This document shows, one piece after another, positions 31,690-44,220 of a DNA stretch of 64,000 nt. How positions within the stretch are numbered: position 1 is the first letter of the stretch; every line of letters begins with the position of its first letter. The stretch lies in the NCBI GenBank assembly GCA_014529385.2, contig CM043968.1:10673648-10737647 (forward strand). Direction: 5' to 3'. The notes beneath the pieces are model-generated. The model saw only the letters and a program-made list of their open reading frames with translations. It searched no databases and was not told the origin of the DNA. The position numbers and the translations under genes were made by a program. The stretch comes from Adiantum capillus-veneris. Its lineage: Eukaryota > Streptophyta > Polypodiopsida > Polypodiales > Pteridaceae.

Positions 31690-34120
31690 CACTCAAAGTT
31701 GCTACTTGGAATTGTAATGGATCTCTACACCTTGATGTAGGTGCTTTTGAGGGTAGTTTCACTGGGATGGACATCATCTTCTACTCTGAGACACACCAGG
31801 CCCCTGGGTAGTCCATGCCACATGTTAGCGGATTCAAATGGGAGAGAACTTGAAACAGGGGACTCGATCAGCGCATAGAGGACAAGTCTTAGGAGGAGTG
31901 GCAGTTTTATTTAGAGAGGAGTTAGAGCCATTGATACATATAGCCCACAATGTGAAAGGTAGTTTCACCCGCAGATGGGAAGTTGGTCGGCACTGGAACT
32001 CGTAAAGTAAAAGGATGTCTAGGCTCAGTTCAAGATCATGTAGGTCCCCCCGTCGCACTTAGCAAGTTGGTGGATGCTAGGAAGTGAACTCAATAAAGGT
32101 ACAATGTCAAGGTGGGGTCCAAAGGAAAGTACCCGACAGCTCGGCCGCATTGCATTTTTGGATGCGGACCCAGTGGACATTGATGGTCAGATGACCAATG
32201 GGAGTCCAACGGAAGCATCCCCTAAAATTTAGGGAACTATTATATTGGCCCATGAAATCTGTTCGCGTCATTAGCTTCAGAATGACAAGGGGAACATTTT
32301 ATTACTCTGCTGCAAAGTCAACTGATGCACCACTTGAGAGATTTTTAAGCAGGAAGCCCAATGCGGAGAAATTGCATGTATGAGTACCAAGTGGCACATT
32401 TTGGCCAATTTACCAAGTTTGGGAGAACAAAATTCGTAATGGACTTTTTGGAGCAGTTTTGGAGGCCGACAACTGTGATTTTCAGCCATTTATCTCCATT
32501 TTTGAGCTTCCCATGACTTTACCTAGGACCAAGGAGCTCATTTTCAGCATTGGAAGGCATCAGATGCGTGTTTACAGGGCTGTTTTGCTTTGTTTTCAGC
32601 GATATGCAGGTTTTGGCAGCCATGGAAATCTTCCCCTTTTGCATCTATTTGTTCACAGATGCATTACAGGTCAAGCGTAGAAGAGGGGGCGTTCGATTTA
32701 TGCTGGGGGGATGCTTCATTGAGAACCTGTCAAGGTTAAGAGCTATGGAGTGCATGCTTTCCTCTCTATGTACAGTGTGGTGCTAGGAGTGATTACCTGC
32801 ACACTACACACTGCTCTCTCTCTCTTTCCGCAGTTATGTGATGCCCCACAAGAGGGCTCTTCATTTGATTGATGTACAACTGTGTGGTTTCATGCTTTTG
32901 TGCTGAGACAAGAGCCTCCTGGAGCAGGAACAGGAGTAGCTAAGTGCTACTCCAAAAGAAGGCACCTGTGAGGCTCATAACCTCACCAAACAGGTGCGTT
33001 TTCAGCGCTGTGTATGCGCTGTAATTTGACTGTTTTTCAGCCATACGGACGCCGGAACCATTGGGAACAGTGCCCCACTGGCAGAGGACAGTTCGGGGAC
33101 TGTTTAGGGCTGAAAACAGGGCAAAAACCAGTAAATTCAGCGTTCTGAATTTACTGTTTTTGGGCAGAGATCAGAGGGTTTATGCCAATGGAAGTGAGGT
33201 CTAGCAGGGGAGTTGGTTTCGTGCAAGTTTTGGGATTGTTATGTTGCCGAAATTTGGCCAAAATAGGTTCTATCTGGATACAGGTAAAGAATTCCCAGGA
33301 CTCTACTTTGTAATTTACCTTCTCAAAGTATAAAGAAATACCGAAAGGGGCCCCAATTTTGGGGCCTACAGGTTGTCGACGTTTGCTCGGGGCATTCTAG
33401 CTTCCGAGCCGTGTGTGTGCATATGTGTTAATTCCCGTCGCAGGTTCCCTTTGCAAAGTGCTCTGTGTGTGTGTGTCTAAAGTAAAGAAATTCGGGTGAA
33501 AGCCAAAGCCTACCGCCCCTCAGGCCGGTTTCACATCACCTAGAGGACAGTCCCCCTTTTCTATTTTGGATGATGACATATGAGAGTTCCCTAGGGATGG
33601 TGAGATTATCATCGTGGGGGACTTCAATGCTCGGATTGCCCATCACCAGACAATATTCCATGAGACTTCAAAGGAGATGCTGAGGGAGCTTGATGTCACA
33701 GAGATGGGCCTATCTAGACTCGCACAGGATGAGGAGCACACTGAGTATGGGCGATACTTGATAGACATGGGGACTGCGCATGGATTGGCTATTTTGAATG
33801 GCCTATAGAGATTCCCGGCATCGGGAGGTTTCACTTGCTTTTCACATCGATATGGTGCTAGTACAATGGATTATGTCATGGCCCACCAACCAGGTCTCAT
33901 TCCATCTTTTCATGATTTCATGGTGGGCCCCGGACTAGTTGGAGTAGCAATTGATCATGCTATCCTGTCTTTCACTCTCACGTTTTAGTTCAGTACAGCT
34001 CCATTAGGAGAGGTCTTCACACACACTCGGTATACCTTCACAAGGGATACGAACTCTGTATACATAGATGAGATATACAGACACTTATGTACTCAACAAC
34101 CAGGGCGCTCATTAGATGAG
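31690..34120 (+). pseudogene. LINE L1 APE-type endonuclease
   Basis: It starts KVATWNCNGSLHLDVGAFEG and continues MDIIFYSETHQAPG, with the metal-binding N and E of the exonuclease-endonuclease-phosphatase fold. After the inserted LTR it continues GDFNARIAHHQTIFHET (33614 on), then TMDYVMAHQPGLIP and VAIDHAILSF near 33860-33990. The enzyme nicks the target for reverse transcription. Stops and the 1.4-kb LTR insertion disrupt it. Confidence 0.82.
32105..33533 (+). mobile_element. Solo LTR I1 inside LINE L1
   Basis: It matches the I-family LTRs at 40198 and 42758: shared CTAAAATTTAGGGAACT, ATGCCCCAC...GGGCTCTTCATTTGA, the conserved block at 33332-33366, and the end TCAGGCCGGTTTCA. The first roughly 190 bp of I2 have no counterpart, so the left edge is approximate. 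It splits the endonuclease domain. I found no target duplication. Confidence 0.72.
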
Positions 34121-34288
34121 TTCACTCATATACTGACAGAGATGCTTCATGATGCAGGATCGGAGGCATATCCCCACAGTCAGCCTACATGGAGACGATG
34201 TGGGAGCATACCCCAGAATAGTTGGTATGATGAGGAGTGTAGAGAGACGAGGATCAAACTACAAAGAGAGGTGCTCATGGGTATCACC

Positions 34289-34715
34289 CATAGTAACAGG
34301 GAACGGGCGGAACGGGGCCCTCCCGTTTCCGGGATGCGTTCTCAAGCCCGGCGCCTCCTCGAAACGGAAACGCGAAAGGAACGCCGTTCCCTTCCTAGGC
34401 ATAACCGGAACGGCAATCGGAACGCCAGAATCCGGAACGCCAAAGTTAAAAAAAATGGTAGTTTGGGATATGTCTTTTGAAGCTTTGGGGGGTGTTATTT
34501 CCATCCTCTCCTATATAAAGAAGGGCTTTAAACCCTCTCTCTCAAGCTCTCTACCTCACCCTCTCCCTCAAGGCTCTCTCTCCCTCTCCCTCTCTCTTTC
34601 CCTCAAGGCTACTCTTCCAGCCTCAGCTCCTGTTCCGCCACCCCGAGGGCCCCCCGTTCCGAAAATGTCCCGGAGCCCCCCGTTCCCGTTCCCTGTTCCC
34701 ATTCGGTGTAACTTT
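34289..34715. mobile_element. Small TIR-like insertion P1 (427 bp) with 9-bp target duplication
   Basis: GGTATCACC occurs at 34280-34288 and again at 34716-34724, and the LINE sequence reads on across it when compared with L3. The ends are GGAACGGG-rich and roughly inverted: GTAACAGGGAACGGGCGG and, reversed, GTTACACCGAATGGGAACAG. A 9-bp duplication fits Mutator-like elements. The interior has a TATATAAAG and a CT-rich stretch, but no coding region. Confidence 0.65.
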
Positions 34716-35228
34716 GGTATCACCACACATAGACAGTCAAGGATTATCTTTCGCCGCCTAGTGCGACGAAAGAAGAGGGCTTACCTATCTCAATTAGAGC
34801 GGGATCTGTACCAGCTATTTATGAGTTAGGTTTCCGGCGAGGCATGGAGGTCATTCCATGAGCACTCACCATCACCTGCCATCACCTCCATAGAGACATG
34901 GGGGGAATATGCCACATCTCTATACACAGCGTTAGGGCAGCCACCCTTGCTTGACCCACCGGAGACATGCCTAGATAGTAGAGACATGTACTTTCTTTAC
35001 TGATGAGAGGGTAAGGAAAGCCATTGATAGGATGAAGACAGGGAGACCACATAATTATGATAGTTTGGTAGGAGAGCACTTCATTCATGCCAGAGATGTG
35101 CTTGCAGAGCCTCTTGCTATGATGTTTAATCTAGCTATGCATTAGGGTTTTCCTGAGACTTGGAGTATGTCCATGATTGTGCCTATCTTCAAGTCAGGAG
35201 ATCCCATGCTTCTCAAGAAACATCACAA

Positions 35229-35590
35229 GGTAGGATCAAAACGTACATACGGAACGTATCCGTACCATACAGACGTTTTGTGCGGATCGGTACCATATGG
35301 AACGATCGGTACAGTGCTATGTAAAAAAAATAAAATTGTCCGACTTCTGGCATCGTTGAGCGTTTCGCTTCAACTAGGTGAGCAATTTTTAGGCCTCAAT
35401 TTGTAGACGTTTGAACACCAGGTGCAGAAACTCCTCACTGCATAGAAATTGCAGGTTGTAGAGAGGTACGCAGGTAAAGTCCGTTTTTTTACAAGAGTAC
35501 GTATTTTTACGTACATAAATTTTTTTTCGTGTATGGAACGACGTACAGTACGTACATATACGCCACGTACAATACGTTCGGTACCACCTT
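35229..35590. mobile_element. Small CGTAC-rich insertion Q
   Basis: The segment interrupts the LINE RT between GGAGATCCCATGCTTCTCAA and CATCATGGTTGGTCACACA. It carries many CGTAC, GTACGT and GGTACC units. Its ends look like a weak inverted repeat (CAAGGTAGGATC and, reversed, GCAAGGTGGTACC). A short CATCA flanks both sides. A decayed TIR element is the likeliest reading; edges are approximate. Confidence 0.5.
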
Positions 35591-35888
35591 GCACCATCAT
35601 GGTTGGTCACACATTTGCTAGGTTGTAAGCATCTATTCTTGATCAAGAGTTGAGTAGATGGGCATAGAGAGAAGGTATACGGCCATCAAAGTAGGCAGGC
35701 TTTAGGAGAGGTTTCTCCTCTCTTGACCAGATTTTGACACTCAGAGCTATTATTGAGGAGGGTAGATACCATGGCAGGAGGATCTATTGTAGCTTTGTGG
35801 ATTCCCGCAAAGCTTTTGACATAGTGCCAAGAGCCAAACTTATACGCAAACTACAAGACATGGGTGTGTCCATAGAGCCAGTGTTACT

Positions 35889-36195
35889 AGGGAACGAATT
35901 TCTAGGGGGTGGAACATCGTTCCGGCGTTTCAGAACGACTCGGAATGGCTTGCCATTCCGGACAGCCTTGCCAAACCGGAACGGGGCTACCGGAACAGCC
36001 CGGAATGTCTCGGAACGGCTCTAGAACCGCTGGGCAGCAATCATAATTGTCAAAATTTGGGGGCAAAATTTTCAGCTCCCTCTTATAAAATTCATCCCCC
36101 TCCCCCCTCCCCCCTTTTCACCCCTTACCTTCACAAGTGACAATGCACAAGGTTGCCACAAGCTCTAGCCTCTATGTATTATGTATCTATTATCT

Positions 36196-36245
<50 letters not shown>

Positions 36246-36609
36246 AAGCTCTTATGTATCTCTCTCTCGGAGTCTCTCAAGCTCTCTCCCTCCCTGTCCC
36301 TCTTCCTACCTCTCTCTCTCTCTCAAGCTCTTAAGGAGTCAAGCCTACATGAAACACATTTGCCATTGAAGATTCGAGAATCTCCCGAGTTGTCTCAACT
36401 TTCAAGTCTACGAGGCTCAAGGCTCAAGCTCTCTTCTTCTCCCTTTCCGTCTCTTTCTCACATAATCCACGGCCTCATACTACTTGTATTTAAACACACA
36501 AAGCTAAAAATTGCATTATTTGGATGTTTTTTATGCCTCCCGTTCCGGACCCCTTGGGCGTTCCCCCATTCCGCGGGGACCCGGTCGCCGTTCCTGTTCC
36601 GCATTTCGG
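35889..36609. mobile_element. Small TIR-like insertion P2, related to P1
   Basis: Both ends are full of GGAACGG/CCGTTCC units, as in P1, and the interior also has a TATAAAATTC followed by a long CT tract (36199-36240). Flanks GTTACT and GTAACT may be a target duplication with one mismatch. It splits the RT domain of L1 between VSIEPVLL and LHRDDMGDL. Confidence 0.55.
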
Positions 36610-37610
36610 GTAACTCTGCATAGAGATGATATGGGGGATCTTGGCTTTATACACGACAGTTGTGGGGCTGGTATGGGCATGTTTGGTGACATGGTTCATT
36701 CCACTATTGGGGTGAAGCAAGGATGTCCCCTATCTCCGACTCTTTTTGGGATGTATGTGGTTGAGTTTTCAAACTCAGACTTTCGAGATGGGATGCAACG
36801 TCATTTGGATGCATTGCATGCGTTTGCCCAGGATAGTTGATTGTTAGTGAACCTTGGTAAGACCAAGGTAATGGTGTTTAACACCACGGCACAATGGGTC
36901 AGGAGGTCAGCTCCCACCTTTACATATGGTCGAGAGACTGTGGAGTATACAGATGCATATACCTATCTCGGGGTGGTCTTCAATGGCCTAATATTTTCCT
37001 TGAGGAGAGCAACAAAGACGAGATTGACCAAAGCTTATGGGAGAGGATGTGTTCGCAGGTTCAGTTCCAAGAACCTCGAACAAAGCTCTGGCTCTTTGAC
37101 ACTCTGATAGTTGGAGATGTATGGAGAGGCCTTTGGTTTCTATGATCTCTCGGATGATTAGGGCCAAGGCCTCAATACCACATGAGATTGTTAGGGTGGA
37201 GCTTGCTGCCCCACTGTTGGTAGTGGAGGCGCTCACTTGAGCAGTCTTCTTTATGCATAGGACCAGGACTCTCCCTAGAGACAGATACACTCGATCAACC
37301 CTGGAGTCTTCACGACAGCTGGCATCATAGGGAGATAGATCATGTTGGTATGCACAGATGGCATCTTGGTCTAGCTTCATGGTTTTAGTATGGACAAACT
37401 ACCCCCATTTCAGTATTCTTTGGATGCACCCTCCATCTCCCTCACTCGGGTAGAGATTGCGAGGCTCATCAGGTAGGACTTGACTCAGTTGGATACCACG
37501 AGGACATGGATACAACCTACACATGAGTTGGGTACGAAGATGGATTTCTATAGAGAGCATCTTCTTCAACTTACGGAGGATGGATTTGTGATCAAACCCG
37601 GATACATGGA

Positions 37611-37937
37611 TGTTAGACTTACTCCACTCTGTTGCTTCACAGGTCTAGGGCATACATGTACGGCTAGTGTGCCTTCGGGTTGGCCACCCTTTGCATATGC
37701 ATTTAGACTGCATCACTGTCCGGCCGCCCACTCCGGACCGGCCGCCCACTTTTGTCCGGGTGCTCGCATATATTTCCATATATCATTTTCTTGCTGGGTC
37801 GTGGGGGATTTTTCCAGGCTTTGCCCTACCTCCCTATTTATAGGGCCATTTCCATCACACTGATTGTATTGAGGGTCTTCTGCTCATGGTAGTCATGGGG
37901 GGCTGATTGCCCCCTCTTCACCATCTCTAACGTTTGT

Positions 37938-37985
<48 letters not shown>

Positions 37986-38008
37986 GCTTCCGCACACGCG
38001 CACTCACA
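37611..38008 (+). repeat. F2 5' LTR
   Basis: 398 bp, from TGTTAGACTTACTCCACTC to GCGCACTCACA. It has a TATA-like CTATTTATAGGGCC at about 37832-37845 and a TC tract at 37940-37982, just before the end. Confidence 0.85.
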
Positions 38009-38049
38009 TGGTATCAATCGCTAGTACTTGGGAGATCCTGCGATCCAGC

Positions 38050-38960
38050 ACCTGGTGAGGTATAGCGCTAGCTTTTTGCAGCATTCCATCGTGAAAAGTG
38101 CAGATTTTCAGCCTAGCGGTTTTTAGTCAGGTGGCGTTTTTTGCAGACCTTGCCAGTTTGGAGGGCGCTTCCACTGACGGCATCAGGTTCTCCTCCCAAG
38201 GGATCAAATCAGCTAGCGTTTTTTGCAGATCTGCCAGCGTTTTGCAAAAGGAAGGCACGCGATGGAATCTGGCGTTTTTCTGTCGCGTTTTGCAAAAGCT
38301 AGGTATGCGATGGAATCTGGCGTTTTTCTGTCGTGGAGTCTAGACATGGTATCAAAGCTTCAAGCTCTCCATCTCCGAGGCGCATTTCAGCATGAGGTTC
38401 CTCTTCCCAAAATGATATCAGCCAGCGTTTTTACATCAGCCAGCGTTCAACATTTTGCAAGGCAAGCGAAGATTCCTGTAGGGTTTTCGTCGCGGGAATC
38501 CCCATTTCCACTTGCGTTTTTACTTTCTCCATTGGCAATCACCTGCTGGCTGCCGGCGCCAGTCATTTGTAGACATTTTTGTCGCGGAAAACCCCTCCAA
38601 ATCGCTTGCGTTTTCTGCTGCCCCCTTTTTGGGGAGCACCTGTGTTTTTTTGTGGAAAACCTTGCATTTTCAGCAGAGGGGGGCAGCGCCAGCATCAGCC
38701 CACTTAGATCTTTGCCCCACCGGCTCAGCTTCCAGTGCCTTGCCGGTGAGAATCGTCTTCATATCTGCTGTTTTCAGCCATAAACACCTGCTGTTTTCTC
38801 TGTTTTCAGCCCACCTAGGGTTGTGACATTGATTCCCCGCCCTCCCTAGACCTTCTGCACCGCTCCGGGCCATCCCGGGAGCGTACAAGCACGCTGAAAA
38901 TTGCTGGACAGCAGCGTTTTCATCACCTTGCAGTTGCATTTTCGGGTGGACCGCAACCTC
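38050..38960 (+). repeat. F2 leader rich in AGCGTTTT units
   Basis: Units such as CAGCGTTTTTGCAG, GGCGTTTTTCTG and AGCGTTTTGCAAAAG recur at least ten times, often next to CAGATCT or TTTCAGCC. The same unit pervades the gypsy D LTRs and the F1 leader (12480-12860). Confidence 0.75.
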
Positions 38961-38965
38961 TTGGC

Positions 38966-39550
38966 TTGTATTTTTCACAAAGGATGAAGCTACCTCCTGC
39001 CAAGACACCATCCGGTGGTGGTCCATGCTGTCTCTCAGTGACTGCTGCAGTACACGGTAGCTTCGACATGGGCTTGACCATCTACGGGCGTACGATCCTT
39101 GGGAGATCCGTTCATTCTAGCCATCATTCGGCGGTTGCGCACTCCAGAGGGGGTGGTGGTGACTTGTGGTTTGCTATGGACACACCTATGCACTTATCAG
39201 AGGAGTTCACACGAGATATGGCCATGCTCATGGCATATGGGATTTCAACATTCCCAGAGAAGACGACACCATCTTGGGTGGACAAACACTTATCACTTGA
39301 CCTCAACACGTCAGATCACTTGCTTACACAGGAGCATCTACATGGACTTAGGGAGAGGATCTTGGATCTCTTCTTGGACAGGCTCATTGCTTGGATCTAC
39401 AGACTGGAGTGGGACTTCAGTGCTTTGAACTCTCTTGGAGAGTTGACCCGCAAGATGCGGGAGATCAGGCATCCCGCGACTACATTCGGAGTCACCCGGA
39501 GCTTGGCTTGGATGGTAGTGCAGTTGCTCTTTTACACTCGTGATCATTAG
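38966..39550 (+). CDS. F-family open frame of unknown function (F2 copy)
   Basis: The frame of 194 residues reads FSQRMKLPPAKTPSGGGPCC, IYGRTILGRSVHSSHHSAVA, GDLWFAMDTPMHLSEEFTRD, then LDRLIAWIYRLEWDFSALNS and SLAWMVVQLLFYTRDH. F1 encodes the same protein. Changes between the two are scattered, and both are open over this length. I recognise no family. A following frame (39553-39750) has DNLTTDLSLDLAVGHSQLIV, which may be its continuation after a stop. No retroelement enzyme is similar. Confidence 0.5.
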   Translation: MYFSQRMKLPPAKTPSGGGPCCLSVTAAVHGSFDMGLTIYGRTILGRSVHSSHHSAVAHSRGGGGDLWFAMDTPMHLSEEFTRDMAMLMAYGISTFPEKTTPSWVDKHLSLDLNTSDHLLTQEHLHGLRERILDLFLDRLIAWIYRLEWDFSALNSLGELTRKMREIRHPATTFGVTRSLAWMVVQLLFYTRDH

Positions 39551-40197
39551 GATTGCTACCTTTAGAGTTGCTTACACTCACCCTCGATAACCTTACAACA
39601 GACTTATCCCTCGACCTCGCAGTAGGCCACTCCCAGCTCATTGTCATTGAGAGCCACACCGGGTCGCGGTTTGGTTGCGTTGTTTGTGCGGATTTTGTTT
39701 TGCTTGACACCGGAGGATTGGAGGCAGGAGATACAGGCAAGACGACGTAGACAGATTGGTCTGGCCTTTCCTCTTCTCAGAGGATCTTCACAGCGCAGAC
39801 TGCTCAATCTGGCTTCCCTTCTTCTACAGGATGATTACGGTGCAAACAACTTGGTCTGACCACACCTCTTCTTAGAGGCCCTTCATAGCGCAGATTGTTG
39901 AGTCTGGCTTTCCCCTCATCTTGGATTACCCTACCTACTGACAAGACACCACCTGGTGGTGGTCTGTGCAGCCTATCGATGATTGCTGCAGCTTACGGTA
40001 GCTTCTACAGTGCAGACTGTTTAGTCTGTCATTCCTTGATTCGAAGGACATTTACAGCGCAGATTGCTACATCTGGCCTTCCTGGAGTTTTTCATAGCCT
40101 TGCCACCTGGCCACATTGGGTTGCAGGTTCATGCATTGACAGGCTTCCGATCATTCTCATGACGATTCCTGGGCTTCCCCATTTTCTCCAGACGGTT

Positions 40198-41543
40198 TGT
40201 GTCACCAGGAGGTGTATTTTTCCTTTTGCCTTCCATAAGGAAGTACTAGATACTTTTATTTATTTTTATTTTTACTTGTTTTCCCCGGAACCCTTGAAAA
40301 GGTGCAAGTGGACATTGCATGGCCAGTGTGAAACGGCTGCGGCCGAATAGGTTTCTCACATCGGGAGTCTTGGTCGGTCAGTCTGGGACTGGTCGGGCCA
40401 GTTAGCACTGAATTCTGATGAATATGGAAGCTTGTGTGCGCCAAATGAAGTCTGGACTACTCGGAAAGTCACTTACAACTTTATAGGTCAGTGGAAACTA
40501 GGGAATTAACTCAAAGGGGCAAACTGGACACTTGGCAGAAGCAGAGCAGTCTGCAGGACACCTCAGCAAGAGGGGGGACGCCCATGTGAGGCTGGGGCTG
40601 AATTTTGCTCATAGAAGTGATCTACAGTGTGTGTGTGAGTAGTGGGTGTAGGTCTACAGCTCTAATGGAAAAAGCTTGCTTCTCCTCTGTCTCATGTAGC
40701 GCGATGACTTGCTTTCGTGCATCTTTATCTCCCCTTTGGCATATATGGTAATGCCCCACTAGTTGGGCTACTCAGATGAATATGTATAGTTCTGGGGGTT
40801 TATGCACGTTTGCCAAGGCAAGAGCCTTTTGAATAGGAACCGGATTAGCTAATTGCTAATCCCCCACAGGTACGCACAATTCCATCGCGAAAGATTGCAA
40901 GTTTGGAGAGTTTTCTCGCGTGAAAACTTGTCCAATTTACAAGGGAACTGTCCCATTGCGTGCGGGAGCCCTTGGGACACACGTAGGCGTGTTCACTCCG
41001 CTAAAAACCATCCGAAACAGGGAATTACAGCCTGCTGTGTTTTTCTGCAGGTTTAGGGTTTCACACCTAAACTGCAAGGGAACACCAGGGGAGCCTCGTG
41101 AGAGCCTTGGGATGCGTGTACTAGCTTTTGGGCACCCGGCAGTGAAAAGCAGAGAATTACAGCCCGCTGAATTTCTGTGACAGCTAACCAGAAAGCTTCT
41201 AGATAGCGAGGGAATCCACCCTAGACAGGTACTTTTGACCTACAGGGGTTTTTGCGTCGTTATGTTGTCGAAATCAGGTCAGAAACGTGTGTTTTCAGCC
41301 CTCGCCAGGTTTAAACAGCTTTGTGAAAGCTTGTACGAAGTGGTCAGATCGTCTACCTTGAATTGAATAAAGAAATACCGAAAGGGGCGCCAGTCTTTGG
41401 GGCCTACAGGGTGTCGGTCTCGTGTGTGCAGTGACATTCTAGTCGTTGGACGCATCTGTGTTCTCTTTCCTTCTCAGTGCTCTGTGTAAAGTTAACAGGC
41501 AAATGAAATAGTACCGCCCTATACGTTGTACATGCCGGTTAAA
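40198..41543 (+). repeat. I3 LTR (5' LTR of the I body)
   Basis: Starts TGTCACCAGGAGGTG and carries the conserved block at 41366-41404. It ends near GCCGGTTAAA, where I2 has GCCGGTTTCA. The following TGGTTCCATCGACGGG may be the primer site, but it does not match a site I know. Confidence 0.75.
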
Positions 41544-41628
41544 TGGTTCCATCGACGGGATAGTCACTTTTTCTTCAAAAATTCCAGCGTGGATTGTTGT
41601 GGGTGATAGCAACACAGAGCTTGTCGTT

Positions 41629-42757
41629 ATGGCAGAGAAGAGAGACCAAGTACCTGAAGAGGGACCTTCCTCACATGGCATAGAGAAAGTTCCTTCAACT
41701 CTTCAAGAAGAGGACAGGTTGTTTAGAGCTCAACCGTTTTGCTGCATGGACATGTTTCAGCAGTTGGCTAGCAACCCAAGGATGCAGTAGTTCTTACAGG
41801 CTCCGACACAGGGTTTTCAGCCTCCTACACTGGGCATGACTGAGCTGTTGCAGGAAAAGGAGATTTCCAATGCGCACAGGACTCATGATGCTCGAGGGAA
41901 AGCCCATGTGGTTGAGCAACTTGCGGTGTCCAATGATCCAAAGAAACTTGCTTTAGCTGGACAGGAACCGTTTGTGAATGGTCAAGGGAGTAATGAACAA
42001 GCTATGCGTCAGACCCTTCCATTACCTAATACATATCTTGGTTATTTTGGAGGTGGTTCAGTGTTTCAAGCTATGGCTGGACCTTCCACAGGTTATATGC
42101 CAGGGAATGTGTTCGGGACAATGCAAACAGGCATAGGTAACCGTATGTACGCGAGCATGGGTGTCCAACCAGGATTTCAGGGTGCCTATCGTCAATTTAG
42201 AGTGCCTGGAACACAATTTGGTATGGCTGGTTTTTCGCAGCCATACGCCCAAAATGCAGATATGACAGGTAAAACAGGTGATGCGAGTGTTGGAATGGCC
42301 AATCATGGAGCACCACTTTTGCAGGCACCTGTTTATGATAATGTGACTCCTTTGAGTCAGCCTAAGGATTACAATGAAGGTGGGCGGCAGTGAAGTTTGA
42401 AACTTTCAAAGGAACTGAGGATCAATTGAAGGCTTTGACCTTCATACAGCAGTTCGATGCAGCTTATGCTGGAGGAAACTTCACAGGGTCTTTGAAGATA
42501 CGCAAGGCTGCAACTTTCTTAAAAGGGAATGCGCTTCAATGGTGGACGCATTGTTGAACCAGGGTCAAGCCCCAACAGCGTGGATCCAATTCAAACAGCT
42601 TTTTGCGCGTGCATGGCTAACAAACACTTTTGAAGTGGATGTGATGACAGAATGGTACGAGTAAAATGCTAAACAGTGTGCGAATCTAGAGAGTACAATG
42701 AACAATTTTGGGCCACACTGTTGCCAATAACCTCTTACAGATTTGTGCCATTGTCAG
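41629..42757 (+). pseudogene. I-family gag, first part
   Basis: ATG 41629 begins MAEKRDQVPEEGPSSHGIEK. A stop lies at about 41790. The frame goes on with a Gly/Met/Gln-rich region (GFQGAYRQFRVPGTQFGMAG) to 42393. In another frame the gag core follows: FIQQFDAAYAGGNFTGSLKI then ATFLKGNALQWWT (about 42441-42546). The gene is split by the solo LTR at 42758 and continues at 44221. Stops and frameshifts make it non-functional. Confidence 0.8.
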
Positions 42758-44220
42758 TGTCACCAGCGTGTGACTACTATCTATCCTTTTTGTTGATTTC
42801 TTTCTTATTATCTATTTACTTTCACTTTTTGGAAACACCCCTCGGGAAATCTAACTGCCCTGCATTGCATAGCTAGTGTGGAACTGTCCAGAGGGAGTCC
42901 AGGCCTGAGGGCAAGAGAGCACTAAGGTTGGACAAGGACTATGGTTAGCCAAGTGGGGTCATTGACTAGCCAAAGTGGAATCCTTTGCTACAGAGGCTAC
43001 ATTTCAGTTCTGGATGTGGCCGCAGTGTACAAAGAGGGTCGGATGACCTAGAAAGATACAATGGCAGCATCTCCTAAAATTTAGGGAACTGCTATTTTGG
43101 GACCTGAAAATGTGTTGACGTGACAAGGGGAACATTTTCTTACTCTGCCGTGAAGTCAACTGGGCAACCGGTTGGGATATTTTTAGGCGGCAACCCTGAA
43201 ACTGGAAAATAAGCTTATAAATGTGCCAAGTGGTACCTTCTGGTGCACTTGCCTCATGCAACAAGAAGTGGCGCTGAATTTTAAGCTGGGAGAGCCTCAT
43301 TTTCAGATCTGTCACAGGTTAAGAGCTATGGAGTGCTTGCTTTCCCTCTTATGCACAGTGCGGTGCCAGGAGTGATGCCCCGCACGCTACGCACTGCCCT
43401 CTCTCTCCCCTTTGGCAGTATGTTATGCCCCACTAGTGGGCTCTTCATTTGACCAATGTACAGTTGTGTGGGTTCATGCGCGATTGCCGAGGCAAGAGCC
43501 TCTTGCACAGGTACTGGATTAGCTAGCGGCTAATCCCCCCGCAGGTACAGGTGAATTCGGAGAGGTTTCACGCCAGAAATCTCGTCCGATTCAAAGGGCA
43601 AGTAGCCCTACAGGTGCGGGAGCTCGAGGACTTGCTAAGGATGCGACCGGCACGCGAAACGGAGCCCGAAACAGTGAATTACAGCCTGCTGTGTATTTTT
43701 GCAGGTTTAGGGTTTTGGCCCTAAACGGACCCTAATACCCCCAGGAGGTTCGGGGACGCAAGGGGACCGCTGTACAGGTGATCTGGCGCATTTTCAGGGC
43801 TGAAAACAGAGAATTCAGCGTGCTGCAGATTCTCGCCAGGTTTTGCAAAGTGCCCGTATGCGTCGGGAAAGTCAGCCAATGCGTGGGAATACTGACCGTG
43901 AAGGGTTCTAGTACAGTTATGTTGCCGAAATCGGGCTGGAACAGTGGAAATTCAGCCGAGTTTGTGCGGGGCAGCTTGTAGGAACCACAACGTTTTTTTT
44001 CCCTCTTTTGAACAATAAAGAAATACCGAAAGGGGCGCCTAAGTTAGGGGCCAATCTGGTGTCGGTCTTCTCATACAGGTGCATTCTAGCATCTGTATCC
44101 CATTCCCCTCTCTTGTGTCACTATAGCGCAGGTAAAATAGACGACTAATAATGGGTGAAAGCTAAATCAAGGTTTAAAGTAAAGTCTACCGCCCTTTTTG
44201 GATCTTACAGGCCGGTTTCA
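42758..44220 (+). mobile_element. Solo LTR I2 inside the I gag
   Basis: 1463 bp, from TGTCACCAGCGTGTGAC to GGCCGGTTTCA. It has perfect 5-bp target duplications GTCAG at 42753-42757 and 44221-44225. The conserved block is at 44014-44052. It entered a copy of its own family. Confidence 0.92.

Larger units (their letters stand above)
34990..37130 (+). pseudogene. LINE L1 reverse transcriptase
   Basis: The pieces read RVRKAIDRMKTGRPHNYDSL, GFPETWSMSMIVPIFKSGDP, then RAIIEEGRYHGRRIYCSFVD, then SRKAFDIVPRAKLI, then GVKQGCPLSPTLFGMYVVE (about 36711-36770). These are RT motifs 0 to 5 of non-LTR elements. The stretch that should hold Y-A-D-D is missing: the frame goes from VEFSNSDFRDGM to LLVNLGKTKVM, whereas L2 keeps VYADDIVLIS. 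Two inserted elements and several stops also break it. Confidence 0.85.

Noticed and set aside
36137-36369. Ser/Leu-rich frames in the CT tract
   Set aside because: They come from the (CT)n tract in insertion P2 and shift freely between frames.
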